Part shown: positions 8,776 through 17,674 of the stretch, piece after piece | Numbering within the stretch: position 1 is the first letter of the stretch | Layout of the letters: the number at the start of each line of letters is the position of its first letter | Source of the DNA: Spirabiliibacterium pneumoniae | Lineage (GTDB): Bacteria; Pseudomonadota; Gammaproteobacteria; Enterobacterales; Pasteurellaceae | Direction: 5' to 3' | Length of the DNA: 64,000 nt | NCBI RefSeq assembly: GCF_014884995.1 | Contig: NZ_JABMII010000001.1 | Location: forward strand, 62,001-126,000 | The notes under the pieces: model-generated | What the model saw: only the letters and a program-made list of their open reading frames with translations | Database searches by the model: none | What the model was told of the DNA's origin: nothing | Position numbers and translations under genes: made by a program

Positions 8776-9929
8776 TATGACCTCAGCTGTGTTTTAAGGG
8801 TTGTTAAGAGTCTGTCAATGGCGTCTTCAGGCATATCGGCATGCAGTGAAAAACGAATGCGCGCCGTACCTTGAGGCACAGTCGGTGGGCGAATAGGCAA
8901 GCAGTAAAATCTGCTTTGTTGCAATACCTGTGCTAGCTGCACTGCGCGTTCATTTTCCCCGACGATCAGCGGCACAATATGGCTTGTGCTCGGTGTTTCT
9001 TGCCCTGTCAGCTCACTGATGCCTGATCGCAAAAGATGGCTAATATTGGCAAGATGCTGACGTTTTTGCGCAAATTCAGGCATTTTATCAACCAAATAGC
9101 CATTCCATGCCATAATTAACGGTGAAAGTGCGGTTGAAAAAATCAACGGGCGCATAAAATTCACCAAATAATCGGCTAACACCTGCGCACACACCACAAA
9201 CGCCCCCGTGGAGGCATACGCCTTGCCAAACGTGCCCACCAGCAAATCAATCTCGTGAGCCACACCGCACTTTTCTGCCCAACCTAAGCCCTGCGCACCA
9301 TAACAGCCCACGCTGTGCGCCTCATCAACATAAAGTAGCACCGTTGGAAACTGTTTTTTCAACGCCACCAACGCGCAGAGATCGGCGCTATCGCCGTCCA
9401 TGCTAAACACACTTTCCGTCACCACAATTATCCGCTGATAGGCGTTATGATATTGCGCCAACAGTGTTGAGAGATGCGCCATATCATTGTGACGAAAGCG
9501 CTTAAAATCGCAGTTTGCCAAACGAATGCCGTCAATCAGGCTGGCATGCACCAATTTATCCGCCACAATCAACGTATGCTTATTCGCCAGCGCAGGCAAA
9601 ATGCCAATGTTGGCGTGATAACCGCTGTTAAACACCAGTGCTGCCTGCGTGCCATAACGGGCAGCAAGCTGCTGTTCCAGCTGGGAAAAAGCAGGGAAAT
9701 TGCCCGTTAATAAGCGAGAGGAGCACGACCCTAGTGGTGCTGTGTCTAGCGCAACATTGGCTAAAAATGCCTGCTGCAACGCCACATCCTGCCCTAGGGC
9801 GAGATAGTCATTGGATGAAAAGTTAATCAGCTCACTTCCTGCTTGTGGCATCAGCTGTGGCAAAGTGCGGTATTGCGCGCGCGCCTTTAATTGCGCCAAC
9901 TCTGCGCTGAATTCATCGAGTATGCTCAC
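8775..9929 (-). CDS. bioF: 8-amino-7-oxononanoate synthase
   Basis: A 384-residue PLP enzyme that condenses pimeloyl-ACP with alanine. Conserved pieces include [11 protein letters not shown] near residue 35, [13 protein letters not shown] near 202 and the PLP lysine in [13 protein letters not shown] near 235. The start is GTG 9929, whose last bases overlap the bioA stop (GTGA), so it is coupled to bioA. Length matches E. coli BioF (384). Confidence 0.96.
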   Translation of the reverse strand: MSILDEFSAELAQLKARAQYRTLPQLMPQAGSELINFSSNDYLALGQDVALQQAFLANVALDTAPLGSCSSRLLTGNFPAFSQLEQQLAARYGTQAALVFNSGYHANIGILPALANKHTLIVADKLVHASLIDGIRLANCDFKRFRHNDMAHLSTLLAQYHNAYQRIIVVTESVFSMDGDSADLCALVALKKQFPTVLLYVDEAHSVGCYGAQGLGWAEKCGVAHEIDLLVGTFGKAYASTGAFVVCAQVLADYLVNFMRPLIFSTALSPLIMAWNGYLVDKMPEFAQKRQHLANISHLLRSGISELTGQETPSTSHIVPLIVGENERAVQLAQVLQQSRFYCLPIRPPTVPQGTARIRFSLHADMPEDAIDRLLTTLKTQLRS

Positions 9930-11215
9930 CGTTGGTATTCCTCACGCAACGCCTGCAAAAGCCCCGTGGTGAGCTGGCTTAATTGCGCCGCACTGATGAT
10001 AAAAGGCGGCATAAGATAAACCAATTTGCCAAATGGGCGCACCCAAATGCCTTTTTCAACAAAGCGTTTTTGTAAGCTCACCATATCCACCGCACTTTTC
10101 ATTTCAATCACGCCGATGGCGCCAAGCACACGCACCTCTCGCACGCAAGGCCAATTTGCCACTGGGGCAAGTTCGCGCTTGAGTTGCGCTTCAATTGACC
10201 GCACTTTGCCCTGCCAGTCGCTAGATAACAGCAATTTGATTGACGCCGCCGCCACCGCGCAAGCCAGCGGATTCGCCATAAAGGTCGGGCCGTGCATAAA
10301 GCATTGCGCCTCGCCCGAACAGATCGTGCTGGCCACACGCTCACTCGTGATCGTGGCAGAAAGTGTCATATATCCGCCCGTGAGTGCTTTGCCTAAGCAG
10401 ATAATATCTGGCACCACATTGGCGTGTTCCAATGCAAATAATTTCCCCGTGCGCCCAAAGCCTGTTGCAATTTCATCAAAAATCAACAAAACATTGTGCT
10501 CAGCGCATAGGGCTTTAGCGTGGGTTAAAAAGTGCGGAGAGTAGAAATACATGCCCCCCGCCCCTTGCACCACAGGCTCTAAAATCAATGCGGCAATTTC
10601 ATCGCCATGACGCGACAACAACGATTGTAAGGGCGCAAGATCGTTGAGATCAAAATCATCATCAAAGCGCGAACGTGGTTGCGGCAAGAAATATTGCACA
10701 GGTAACCTTTGCCCGAAAATCGAGTGCATACCCGTCACGGGATCACACACCGACATCGCATGCCAAGTGTCGCCATGATAGCCTGAGCGAATAGTGGCGA
10801 AATGGCTTTTGTGGCGCTTGCCCTGTGCTTGGAAATATTGCAGCGCCATTTTCATCGCCACTTCCACCGCCACCGAGCCTGAGTCAGCATAAAAGATTTT
10901 ATTCAGCGCTTTTGGCAAAACGTCCAGCAACAACTGCCCCAGCTCAACCGCACTTTCATGGGTCAGCCCGCCAAACATAATATGGCTCATTTTCGCCAAT
11001 TGCGCCTGCACCGCCGCATTCAATACAGGATGATTATAGCCATGCAACGCCGCCCACCAAGATGACATACCATCAATCAGCACGCGTCCATCGGCAAGTG
11101 TGATTTCTACCCCCTCGGCGCGCTCCACCGCATAGGTTGGCAAAGGATTGAGCGTTGAGGAATACGGGTGCCAAAGGTGCTCACGGTCAAACGTGAGCAG
11201 TAAATCTTGTTGCAT
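9926..11215 (-). CDS. bioA: Adenosylmethionine-8-amino-7-oxononanoate aminotransferase
   Basis: A 429-residue class III aminotransferase that uses SAM as amino donor to make 7,8-diaminopelargonate. It shows [11 protein letters not shown] at the N-terminus, [14 protein letters not shown] near residue 50, [14 protein letters not shown] near 245 and the PLP lysine in [10 protein letters not shown] near 274. The length matches E. coli BioA (429). It begins only two bases after the metB stop, placing a methionine gene at the head of the biotin operon. Confidence 0.96.
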   Translation of the reverse strand: MQQDLLLTFDREHLWHPYSSTLNPLPTYAVERAEGVEITLADGRVLIDGMSSWWAALHGYNHPVLNAAVQAQLAKMSHIMFGGLTHESAVELGQLLLDVLPKALNKIFYADSGSVAVEVAMKMALQYFQAQGKRHKSHFATIRSGYHGDTWHAMSVCDPVTGMHSIFGQRLPVQYFLPQPRSRFDDDFDLNDLAPLQSLLSRHGDEIAALILEPVVQGAGGMYFYSPHFLTHAKALCAEHNVLLIFDEIATGFGRTGKLFALEHANVVPDIICLGKALTGGYMTLSATITSERVASTICSGEAQCFMHGPTFMANPLACAVAAASIKLLLSSDWQGKVRSIEAQLKRELAPVANWPCVREVRVLGAIGVIEMKSAVDMVSLQKRFVEKGIWVRPFGKLVYLMPPFIISAAQLSQLTTGLLQALREEYQR

Positions 11216-11217
11216 AA

Positions 11218-12327
11218 TTAGCCTAGCTTAGCAAATGCCTGTGTTAAATCAGCTTTCAAATCGTCCACATTCTCAAGTCCAACAGAAAAACGCAATAAAC
11301 GATTACACACGCCACGCGCAATGCGTTCAGGCTCTGGAATGTCCATGTGGGTTTGCGTGGCGGGATAGGTGATGAAACTCTCTGTGCCACCAAGGCTTTC
11401 CGCAAACGTGATCAATTTGATCGCTTTCAAAAAAGGATTCACCCACGTTTCATCTTGCAAGCGGAAGGACAACATACCGCCTTTATTGGGGTATAACACA
11501 TCACGCACCTGTGGCTGAGCGCGCAGAAATTCCGCCAATGCGCGCGCATTTTGCTGATGACGCTCCATGCGCAGCGCCAACGTTTTCATGCCACGAATGG
11601 TCAGCCATGAATCAAATGGCGAAAGCACCGCGCCCGCCCCATTTTGAATGTAAAATAGGCGATCGCACAATGCCTGCCCTTTGGCAACGATTAACCCTGC
11701 CAACACATCATTGTGACCAGCTAAATATTTTGTGGCACTGTGAATCACAATATCAGCGCCATGCTCCAACGGACGAAACAAGGCAGGGGTTAAAAATGTA
11801 TTATCAGCAATCAACAATAAATTATGCTGTTTCGCCATGTGCGCAATCGCACCCACATCGCACTCTTCCATCAGCGGATTGGACGGCGTTTCGATAAAAA
11901 TCGCTTTCGTATTTTCCGTGACCGCACTTTCGATCGCATTCAAGTCTGCCGTGTTGACATAAACAGGTTTCACCCCATGATTATGTTTATAACAATGATC
12001 GAGCAAGCGATAGGTACCGCCATACACATCACTGGAAATAATCCACTCATCTGGCGCTTTAAATAGCGACATCAAAATTTGAATCGCCGCCATGCCAGAT
12101 GCGCAAGCAAAACCTCGATCGCCTCCTTCCAACGCTGCAATGCCTTCTTCTAACAAAGTGCGGGTTGGGTTTTTAGTACGCGTGTAATCAAAACCTGTGG
12201 ACTCATTAATGCCATGGTGACCATACGCCGTGGAAAGATAAATTGGCGCCGACACTGCGCCTGTTTTCTCATCGCTGCGGTTGCCAAGTTGAGCAAGCTG
12301 TGTTTCTAAAGAATAGGATACTGACAT
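11218..12327 (-). CDS. metB: Cystathionine gamma-synthase / Cys-Met PLP enzyme
   Basis: A 369-residue member of the Cys/Met metabolism PLP family. SGMAAIQ near residue 78, ADNTFLTP near 174 and the PLP lysine in [14 protein letters not shown] near 198 are present, with the C-terminal [13 protein letters not shown] substrate loop. Length and layout resemble Haemophilus MetB, which joins an activated homoserine to cysteine; an O-acylhomoserine sulfhydrylase role cannot be excluded by sequence alone. Strong RBS GGAAGGA precedes the ATG. It leads directly into bioA, unlike the usual stand-alone metB. Confidence 0.88.
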   Translation of the reverse strand: MSVSYSLETQLAQLGNRSDEKTGAVSAPIYLSTAYGHHGINESTGFDYTRTKNPTRTLLEEGIAALEGGDRGFACASGMAAIQILMSLFKAPDEWIISSDVYGGTYRLLDHCYKHNHGVKPVYVNTADLNAIESAVTENTKAIFIETPSNPLMEECDVGAIAHMAKQHNLLLIADNTFLTPALFRPLEHGADIVIHSATKYLAGHNDVLAGLIVAKGQALCDRLFYIQNGAGAVLSPFDSWLTIRGMKTLALRMERHQQNARALAEFLRAQPQVRDVLYPNKGGMLSFRLQDETWVNPFLKAIKLITFAESLGGTESFITYPATQTHMDIPEPERIARGVCNRLLRFSVGLENVDDLKADLTQAFAKLG

Positions 12328-12392
12328 TGCGTTTTCCTTCCATGATGTTATTTAATTTTTAAAGCTCACTATTCTGACACAAGGCAGGCGCT

Positions 12393-12408
12393 GTTGGAAT
12401 ACTCCAAC
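12393..12408. promoter_or_regulatory. Palindrome upstream of metB (possible operator)
   Basis: GTTGGA-N4-TCCAAC is a perfect 6-bp inverted repeat 66 bases upstream of the metB start. No MetJ-type AGACGTCT repeat is visible. It could be an operator for the metB-bio operon, but the binding protein is unknown. Confidence 0.3.
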
Positions 12409-12500
12409 GCAGGAATATCATAATCTCACCGACCGCACTTTGCATTTTTGCCCAAATTATTCATTTTTTCAGCAATTAAACAAAAATTTGGCTTGAAAGA

Positions 12501-12528
12501 TTGACACCGCAGCGGAAGTGGGTAAAAT
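12501..12528 (+). promoter_or_regulatory. Promoter of the Gly-Cys-Leu tRNA operon
   Basis: TTGACA (12501-12506) and TAAAAT (12523-12528) are separated by 16 bases and lie 27 bases before the first tRNA, a strong sigma-70 arrangement. Confidence 0.75.
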
Positions 12529-12555
12529 GCAAGCCTACTTTCTCAATGGAAGTTT

Positions 12556-12631
<76 letters not shown>

Positions 12632-12633
12632 AA

Positions 12634-12707
12634 GGCGTGTTAGCAGAGAGGTTATGCACCGGATTGCAAATCCGTGGAGCTCGGTTCGATTCCGGGACAC
12701 GCCTCCA
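12634..12707 (+). tRNA. tRNA-Cys(GCA)
   Basis: A 74-base cloverleaf with acceptor GGCGTGT/ACACGCC, anticodon loop TTGCAAA (anticodon GCA), GTTCGATTC T-loop, U discriminator and encoded CCA. Two bases after tRNA-Gly. Confidence 0.97.
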
Positions 12708-12712
12708 TTTTT

Positions 12713-12799
12713 GCCCGAGTGGTGGAATCGGTAGACACAAGGGATTTAAAATCCCTCGGCTTTCGAGCTGTGCCAGTTCAAGTCTGGCCTCGGGCACCA
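12713..12799 (+). tRNA. tRNA-Leu(TAA)
   Basis: An 87-base class II tRNA with acceptor GCCCGAG/CTCGGGC, anticodon loop TTTAAAA (anticodon TAA), a long variable arm and encoded CCA. Last gene of the operon. The AT-rich block begins about 180 bases downstream. Confidence 0.97.
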
Positions 12800-12829
12800 T
12801 TTAAAATAGTAAATCAAATCAAAAAGATA

Positions 12830-12853
12830 GTCGCTAACTTAGCGGCTTTTTTT
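12830..12853 (+). terminator. Terminator of the tRNA operon
   Basis: GTCGCTA and TAGCGGC pair (one G-T wobble) over a short loop and are followed by seven T residues. Confidence 0.8.
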
Positions 12854-12894
12854 ATGCCTAATCATCACCGCACTTTTGCAAAAATTGCCCACTG

Positions 12895-12952
12895 GTGGCT
12901 GTTCGGTGGCTGTTATTTAAAAGTGACATTTGCAAAACGTCACAACAGCCAC
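12895..12952. repeat. Direct repeat with compound inverted repeat
   Basis: GTGGCTGTT occurs twice in tandem (12895-12903 and 12906-12914). The second copy pairs with AACAGCCAC at 12944-12952, and GTGAC (12923-12927) pairs with GTCAC (12939-12943) inside it. The result is a two-part hairpin between the tRNA operon and the AT-rich block. It has no T tail, so it is not an obvious terminator; its role is unknown. Confidence 0.5.
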
Positions 12953-12982
12953 TACGTTATTTTATTCTTGTAATTCTTTTTA

Positions 12983-13822
12983 TTACATAAAACCTATAAC
13001 CTCTCCTTCTTTAGGTATATAAACTCTATCTTGTAATTTATTTTCCATAATAAATTTTTTCATATCTTCCGATGTAATCGTGCAATGATTTAACGCATTC
13101 ATATGTACTGTAATTAGAGATGAATTAGGAGATAAATGATAGCATCGATATACATCATCATATCCCATAATAATACTTCCTTTATCATTCGTAATACGAG
13201 CATAGCCAGTATTTAATACAATAATATCAGGTTGAAGCTGTGTTATAACAGATTCTACTTCATCAATCCAAATAGTATCACCCACTAAATACAATGAACT
13301 ATCATTTATTTCATGTATCAATATACCCATTGATTCGCCTAATCTCTTAGCGATACTAGGATTAGCATACATTTCTGATGTACCATGCTGCCCAGCTATC
13401 TTTGTTAAGATCAGATTTTTGAATTGAGTTGATTGCCCAACAACAGTAACATTACGAAACCCTTGAGTAATAACTGTATTTTTATCCTTTTCGTTCTGTA
13501 CAAAAATAGGGATATTTTTCTTCAAAACTACTTGCGCAGTACTGTCCCAATGATCTAAATGTGTATGGGTAATAATAACTGCATCAACATCAGCCACAAT
13601 ACTATCTATAGATACTGGTAGATCTATAAGAGGATTTTTAAAGGAATTGGCTGGACAAGAAAAAGGAGGGCAACTGCCTTTAGATGCAAAAAAAGGATCT
13701 ACAAGCAGTACTAAATTTCCTATTTTGATCTTAGCTGTTGCATTGCGAATATGTTGATAAACTATATGATTTTCCTTTGAGTTTAAAGACATCTTGTTGC
13801 AATTTCGATTATATAGTATCAT
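12983..13822 (-). CDS. Metallo-beta-lactamase-fold hydrolase (UlaG-like)
   Basis: A 279-residue MBL-fold protein. The zinc-binding motif THTHLDHWD lies near residue 85, with further metal ligands plausible in AGQHGTS and LVGDTIW, the usual later positions. The closest general type is the UlaG-like lactonase/phosphodiesterase group; no substrate can be assigned. ATG 13822 is chosen because GGAG precedes it by six bases. The gene is strikingly AT-rich, carries no uptake signals, and diverges from a GlxA-type regulator, so the pair probably forms one regulated unit of foreign origin. Confidence 0.8.
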   Translation of the reverse strand: MILYNRNCNKMSLNSKENHIVYQHIRNATAKIKIGNLVLLVDPFFASKGSCPPFSCPANSFKNPLIDLPVSIDSIVADVDAVIITHTHLDHWDSTAQVVLKKNIPIFVQNEKDKNTVITQGFRNVTVVGQSTQFKNLILTKIAGQHGTSEMYANPSIAKRLGESMGILIHEINDSSLYLVGDTIWIDEVESVITQLQPDIIVLNTGYARITNDKGSIIMGYDDVYRCYHLSPNSSLITVHMNALNHCTITSEDMKKFIMENKLQDRVYIPKEGEVIGFM

Positions 13823-13897
13823 TTTTAACTCCATCTGTTTAATTTTTTCTGGTAACACTCTACTCTTTTAGAAAAGATATAAACAGCAGCAAAAAGT

Positions 13898-13915
13898 CAA
13901 TTTTCGCAAAAATTG
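13898..13915. promoter_or_regulatory. Inverted repeat between divergent genes (possible operator)
   Basis: CAATTTTCGCAAAAATTG has CAATTTT facing AAAATTG with a short centre. It lies in the 119-base divergent space between the MBL-fold hydrolase gene and the AraC-type regulator gene, where such a regulator would normally bind. This is inference from position and symmetry. Confidence 0.4.
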
Positions 13916-13941
13916 GGTCAAAATATAGCGGATTTAATAAT

Positions 13942-14886
13942 ATGAAAACGCCTACTGTTGCATTAGTACTTTATCCTGACTTTAGTTTATTCCATTTTTC
14001 TATTCCATATAAAATTTTTTCAACGATTATAGATCAGAAAAAACTTTTTGATATTAAAATAATTTCAACGGAAGATATATCAAGACAAACACATCATGAA
14101 TTATCCATTCATCCACATGGTGGATTGGAATTAATTCCAGAGTGTGATGTCATTATATTATTTGGTGGAAATAATCAAAGTAGGCCACCACAGAAGTTAT
14201 TAGATACATTAAAAAAAGCATATTCTCAAAAAGCCATACTTGTCGGCTTGTGTTATGGTGCCTATATTCTTGCATACTCTGGTATTTTAGATGGAAAAAA
14301 AGCGACTACACATTGGCTTGCACATGTAGACTTTTCTATGAGATTTCCTAAAGTCAAACTAGAAAAAAATACTATTTACATTGAGCAGGATAATGTTATT
14401 ACGTCGGCTGGAACTGTTGCCAGCTTAGATTGCTGTTTATCTATTGTTAGAAATTATTATGGTGTAGAAATAGCAAGTAATATTGCAAAAATACTTATTA
14501 TGCCAACTCATCGAGAAGGACTCCAGCCACAATTTATTCCACAACCTGTATCAAAGAAAAATAAAAATTTCAATATAAATCAATTAATTAATATTATCAG
14601 GCAAAATATTTGTCAAGATTATTCAATTAATCAACTCGCTTCTCAACTTGCTATGAGTCGAAAAACATTTACTCGTCATTTTCATAATATTACTGGACAA
14701 TCATTTACTCATTGGCTAATTGATACGAGATTAGCCTACGCGAAAAATTTATTAGAAACCACAGATCTTAATATAGAAACAGTATCTTTACAGAGCGGTT
14801 TTAAATCATCAACATCAATGAGACAGCATTTTATTAAAAAATATAATGTAACGCCAAAGCAATGGCGTTTTAGATTTAAATCATAA
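13942..14886 (+). CDS. GlxA-family AraC-type transcriptional regulator
   Basis: A 314-residue two-domain protein. Residues 5-180 form a DJ-1/PfpI-like domain with the nucleophile-elbow Cys in LVGLCYGAYILA and a following TTHW segment; residues 215-310 carry an AraC helix-turn-helix pair (SINQLASQLAMSRKTFTRHF and FTHWLIDTRL...GFKSSTSMRQHF). Members such as GlxA, CdhR and ArgR use the first domain as a sensor. The gene is AT-rich without uptake signals and diverges from the MBL-fold hydrolase gene, its likely target. Confidence 0.87.
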   Translation: MKTPTVALVLYPDFSLFHFSIPYKIFSTIIDQKKLFDIKIISTEDISRQTHHELSIHPHGGLELIPECDVIILFGGNNQSRPPQKLLDTLKKAYSQKAILVGLCYGAYILAYSGILDGKKATTHWLAHVDFSMRFPKVKLEKNTIYIEQDNVITSAGTVASLDCCLSIVRNYYGVEIASNIAKILIMPTHREGLQPQFIPQPVSKKNKNFNINQLINIIRQNICQDYSINQLASQLAMSRKTFTRHFHNITGQSFTHWLIDTRLAYAKNLLETTDLNIETVSLQSGFKSSTSMRQHFIKKYNVTPKQWRFRFKS

Positions 14887-14905
14887 AAAAGCGAAATTCG
14901 TCTTT

Positions 14906-15445
14906 TTACTCCTCCAAAACCACATGCCCAATGTAGCTTAAGTTACGATAGCGTTGGGCGTAGTCGATGCCGTAGCCGACAACAAATTCATCAGGAATGG
15001 AAAAGCCGACCCAGTCCACTGGTACTTCCACTTCACGACGGGAGGGTTTGTCGAGTAAGGTACAGATGGTCAGGGAGGCGGGTTCGCGCAGCAAGAGCAT
15101 TTGGCGGACTTTATCGAGGGTGTAGCCTGTGTCAATGATGTCTTCAGCAATCAGCACATGCTTGCCTTTGATGTCGCCATCAAGATCTTTGGTGATTTTT
15201 ACATCGTGGTTGGAATAAAGCCCTGTGCCGTAGCTGGTGGTGGTCATAAATTCAATTTCAGTAGCAATGTTAATTTCTCGCACGAGGTCAGCCATGAACA
15301 TAAACGAACCGCGCAACAGCCCCACCACGGTGATGCAGTCCACCTGTTGCTGTTGATAAAAACGGGTAATTTCTTGCCCAAGGGTATGAATACGGGAGAT
15401 AACGTCGGCTTGCGGAATAAGGGTTTCAACGTGATGCTTTTTCAT
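14906..15445 (-). CDS. hpt: Hypoxanthine phosphoribosyltransferase
   Basis: A 179-residue purine-salvage enzyme that converts hypoxanthine (and less well guanine) to nucleotides using PRPP. The PRPP loop [14 protein letters not shown] is near residue 97, and the [16 protein letters not shown] segment near the C-terminus is typical. Start ATG 15445 matches the 178-residue E. coli Hpt and has AAAGG upstream; an in-frame ATG five codons earlier is less likely. The candidate small RNA and its terminator lie just upstream on the same strand. Confidence 0.95.
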   Translation of the reverse strand: MKKHHVETLIPQADVISRIHTLGQEITRFYQQQQVDCITVVGLLRGSFMFMADLVREINIATEIEFMTTTSYGTGLYSNHDVKITKDLDGDIKGKHVLIAEDIIDTGYTLDKVRQMLLLREPASLTICTLLDKPSRREVEVPVDWVGFSIPDEFVVGYGIDYAQRYRNLSYIGHVVLEE

Positions 15446-15503
15446 GATTATGCCTTTCATAAACTAAGATGTTTTATGATACATCAAAAGTGCGGTTGAA
15501 TCC

Positions 15504-15533
15504 AAAAAGAAAGGCTGAAGAATCTTCAGCCTT
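15504..15533 (-). terminator. Terminator of the candidate small RNA
   Basis: On the minus strand AAGGCTGAAG pairs with CTTCAGCCTT across three bases, followed by TCTTTTT. It lies 58 bases upstream of hpt and has no protein-coding gene to terminate, since pmbA ends 144 bases away beyond the small-RNA promoter. Confidence 0.85.
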
Positions 15534-15621
15534 AAAACTTAACGAATTTACTTTTACTCTACATCTGCTGGACTGCTATCACAATCGCTGCGGACTCGCT
15601 ACACCCAATGCCGTGTAACTG
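15504..15621 (-). ncRNA. Candidate Fur-regulated small RNA
   Basis: A transcript of about 118 bases is predicted on the minus strand in the hpt-pmbA gap. It would start after a promoter at 15628-15655 (TTGACA, 16 bases, TATGAT), which overlaps a Fur-like box, and would end at a strong terminator at 15504-15533. No reasonable open reading frame exists; the only ATG is followed at once by TAG. The layout resembles RyhB of enterics and the iron-responsive HrrF RNA described in Haemophilus, but I cannot confirm sequence homology. Confidence 0.6.
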
Positions 15622-15627
15622 AGTGCT

Positions 15628-15670
15628 ATCATATCAGGTTTATTTTTGTTGTCAATAAGAATTATTATCA
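15628..15670 (-). promoter_or_regulatory. Sigma-70 promoter overlapped by a Fur-like box
   Basis: Minus strand: the -35 TTGACA is at 15655-15650 and the -10 TATGAT at 15633-15628, spaced by 16 bases. GATAATAATTCTTATTGAC (15669-15651) matches the 19-bp Fur consensus at 13 positions, with the best half-site intact, and covers the -35. Confidence 0.6.
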
Positions 15671-15676
15671 ATTGCA

Positions 15677-17026
15677 TTAATTACCTGAAATTTTCATCTC
15701 GTCGAGTAAAATGGAGCCTGATTGAATGTTAGAGCGATGCTCAATGTCATCACTCATTGCCACCATATTGGCGAGCATGTCGTTAAGGTTGCCCGCAATG
15801 GTAATTTCACTCACAGGATAAGCAATTTCGCCATTTTCAACCCAATAGCCCGCCGCGCCGCGGGAGTAATCCCCTGTCACTAAGTTCACGCCTTGCCCCA
15901 TCAGCTCCGTAACCAAAAGCCCTGTGCCCATTTGCGCTAAAAGTGCGGTCAAGCCACCGTGTAAGTTCGGGCTGACGTGCCAGTTGTGAATGCCGCCAGC
16001 ATGGCCTGTGCTTTGCAGTCCCAGTTTTTTTGCGCTATAGGTGGTTAATAAATAGGTTTGTAAAACGCCTTGGTCGATAATCACGCGCGCTTTTGTTTTC
16101 ACCCCTTCACTATCAAACGGTGTGGACGCAAGCCCTGCGCGTAAGTGCGGTTTTTCCGTGATGGTTAACCAGCTTGGCGTGATGGCTTGCCCAAGTTTAT
16201 CCAATAAAAAGCTCGTTTTGCGATAAATACTACTGCCGCTGGCGCCACCCACAATGGTGCCTAAAAGGCCTGTTGCCACATCGTTTAAAAATACAACGGG
16301 CGCACTGCAGGTGCGTAATTTGTGTGGATTAAGCCGTTTGAGTGTTTTTTGCGCGCACTGTTGGCCAACCCATTCGGCACTCGCCAGCTGGCTGAAATCG
16401 CGCGAGATGGTGTATTCATAATCACGCTCCATTGCGCCACCATCTTGACCAATTACACTGCAAGAAAGCGAATAGCGTGATGAAAGATAGCTGGCCAGCA
16501 TGCCGTGCGTGTTGCCATAAACGCGAATGCCGCTGTGAGCGTTCACACTCGCCCCTTCACTGTTAACAACCCGCGAGTCAAAATCTAACGCGGCGCGTTC
16601 AGTTTGCAGAGCTAGGGCAATGGCATCATCCACGCTGAGATCGTGGGGGTAATAAAGATCAAGATCAGGCGGATTGAGGGCTAGCAATGCAGGCTCAGCA
16701 AGGCCGTTGCAATCATCTTCTGAGGTGTATTTGGCGATGCTTAACGCCGCTTCAACCGCACTTTTAACCGCACTTGGGCTAAGATCTGAGGTGGAGGCAT
16801 TGCCTTTGCGTGCGCCAAGATACACCGAGATGCCAAGCGCGCCGTCGTTGTTAAATTCGATATTTTCAAGTTCTCTCAAGCGACTCGAAACCGACAGCCC
16901 CGCTGTTTTAGTGGCGCCTACTTGTGCGCTCGCACCCGCTTTTTTGGCATAATCCAGTGCCATTTCAGCCGCATTTAACAATGCTTGCTGTTGTTGAATT
17001 AAAAGGGATTGTGTTGACTCTGTCAT
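15677..17026 (-). CDS. pmbA: Metalloprotease PmbA (TldE), TldD partner
   Basis: A 449-residue protein of the PmbA/TldD family, the same size as E. coli PmbA (450). Signature stretches are [10 protein letters not shown] near residue 30, [21 protein letters not shown] near 245 and the C-terminal [21 protein letters not shown]. PmbA forms a heterodimer with TldD, which holds the catalytic zinc, and degrades unfolded peptides such as microcin precursors and the CcdA antitoxin. It diverges from yjgA, the arrangement also found in enterics. Confidence 0.95.
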   Translation of the reverse strand: MTESTQSLLIQQQQALLNAAEMALDYAKKAGASAQVGATKTAGLSVSSRLRELENIEFNNDGALGISVYLGARKGNASTSDLSPSAVKSAVEAALSIAKYTSEDDCNGLAEPALLALNPPDLDLYYPHDLSVDDAIALALQTERAALDFDSRVVNSEGASVNAHSGIRVYGNTHGMLASYLSSRYSLSCSVIGQDGGAMERDYEYTISRDFSQLASAEWVGQQCAQKTLKRLNPHKLRTCSAPVVFLNDVATGLLGTIVGGASGSSIYRKTSFLLDKLGQAITPSWLTITEKPHLRAGLASTPFDSEGVKTKARVIIDQGVLQTYLLTTYSAKKLGLQSTGHAGGIHNWHVSPNLHGGLTALLAQMGTGLLVTELMGQGVNLVTGDYSRGAAGYWVENGEIAYPVSEITIAGNLNDMLANMVAMSDDIEHRSNIQSGSILLDEMKISGN

Positions 17027-17140
17027 AGTTCACTCTTTTGTAAAAAATTGCCCCATTCTACCGCACTTTTGCGTCGCTGTTTAACGTAATTACATAATTT
17101 ATGCTATGATGAGCGCAATTTTGACAACCACAGAGAGTTT

Positions 17141-17674
17141 ATGCAACACAATACGCCTGACTTTTTAGATAACACCGACCAAGATGACGACATCATTTGG
17201 GTCAGCAAAAGTGAAATCAAGCGCGATGCGCAAGCCTTAAAAAAATTCGGCGAAAAATTGGTCGCACTCACCCCTGCACAGCTTGACAAACTGCCCCTAG
17301 AAGAAAAATTGCGTGATGCCATTGACCTTGCCCAGCGCTCACAACGCGGCGCCTTGCGTCGTCAGTTGCAATATATCGGCAAACTGTTGCGCACAATGGA
17401 CGTGGAGCCGATCAAAGACGGTTTGGAAAAGCTGGAAAATCGCCACAATCAGCAACAAGTGCTATTCCACCGCTTGGAAAAATGGCGCGATGAACTGCTT
17501 GAAGAAGACAATAATGTGCTTTTCTCACAGCTGATCGCTGACTACCCCGCCCTTGATATTCAGCATTTGCGCAACTTAATTCGCGGCGCCAAAAAAGAAC
17601 GTGAGGCCAATAAGCCACCGAAGTTTTATCGAGAAATTTTTCAATATCTCAAAGAGTTGTGCAGTGATGAGTAA
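17141..17674 (+). CDS. yjgA: Ribosome maturation factor DarP (YjgA, DUF615)
   Basis: A 177-residue, charged, helical protein with the DUF615 pattern IIWVSKSEIKRDAQALKKFG near the N-terminus and FQYLKEL at the end. E. coli YjgA/DarP associates with late 50S precursors and helps mature the peptidyl-transferase centre. It is divergent from pmbA, as in E. coli, and its last eight bases overlap the next gene's start. Confidence 0.93.
   Translation: MQHNTPDFLDNTDQDDDIIWVSKSEIKRDAQALKKFGEKLVALTPAQLDKLPLEEKLRDAIDLAQRSQRGALRRQLQYIGKLLRTMDVEPIKDGLEKLENRHNQQQVLFHRLEKWRDELLEEDNNVLFSQLIADYPALDIQHLRNLIRGAKKEREANKPPKFYREIFQYLKELCSDE

Noticed and set aside
12800-14905. A classic integrated island with integrase and direct repeats at tRNA-Leu
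   Set aside because: No integrase gene is present and no copy of the tRNA 3' end is found on the far side of the AT-rich block.
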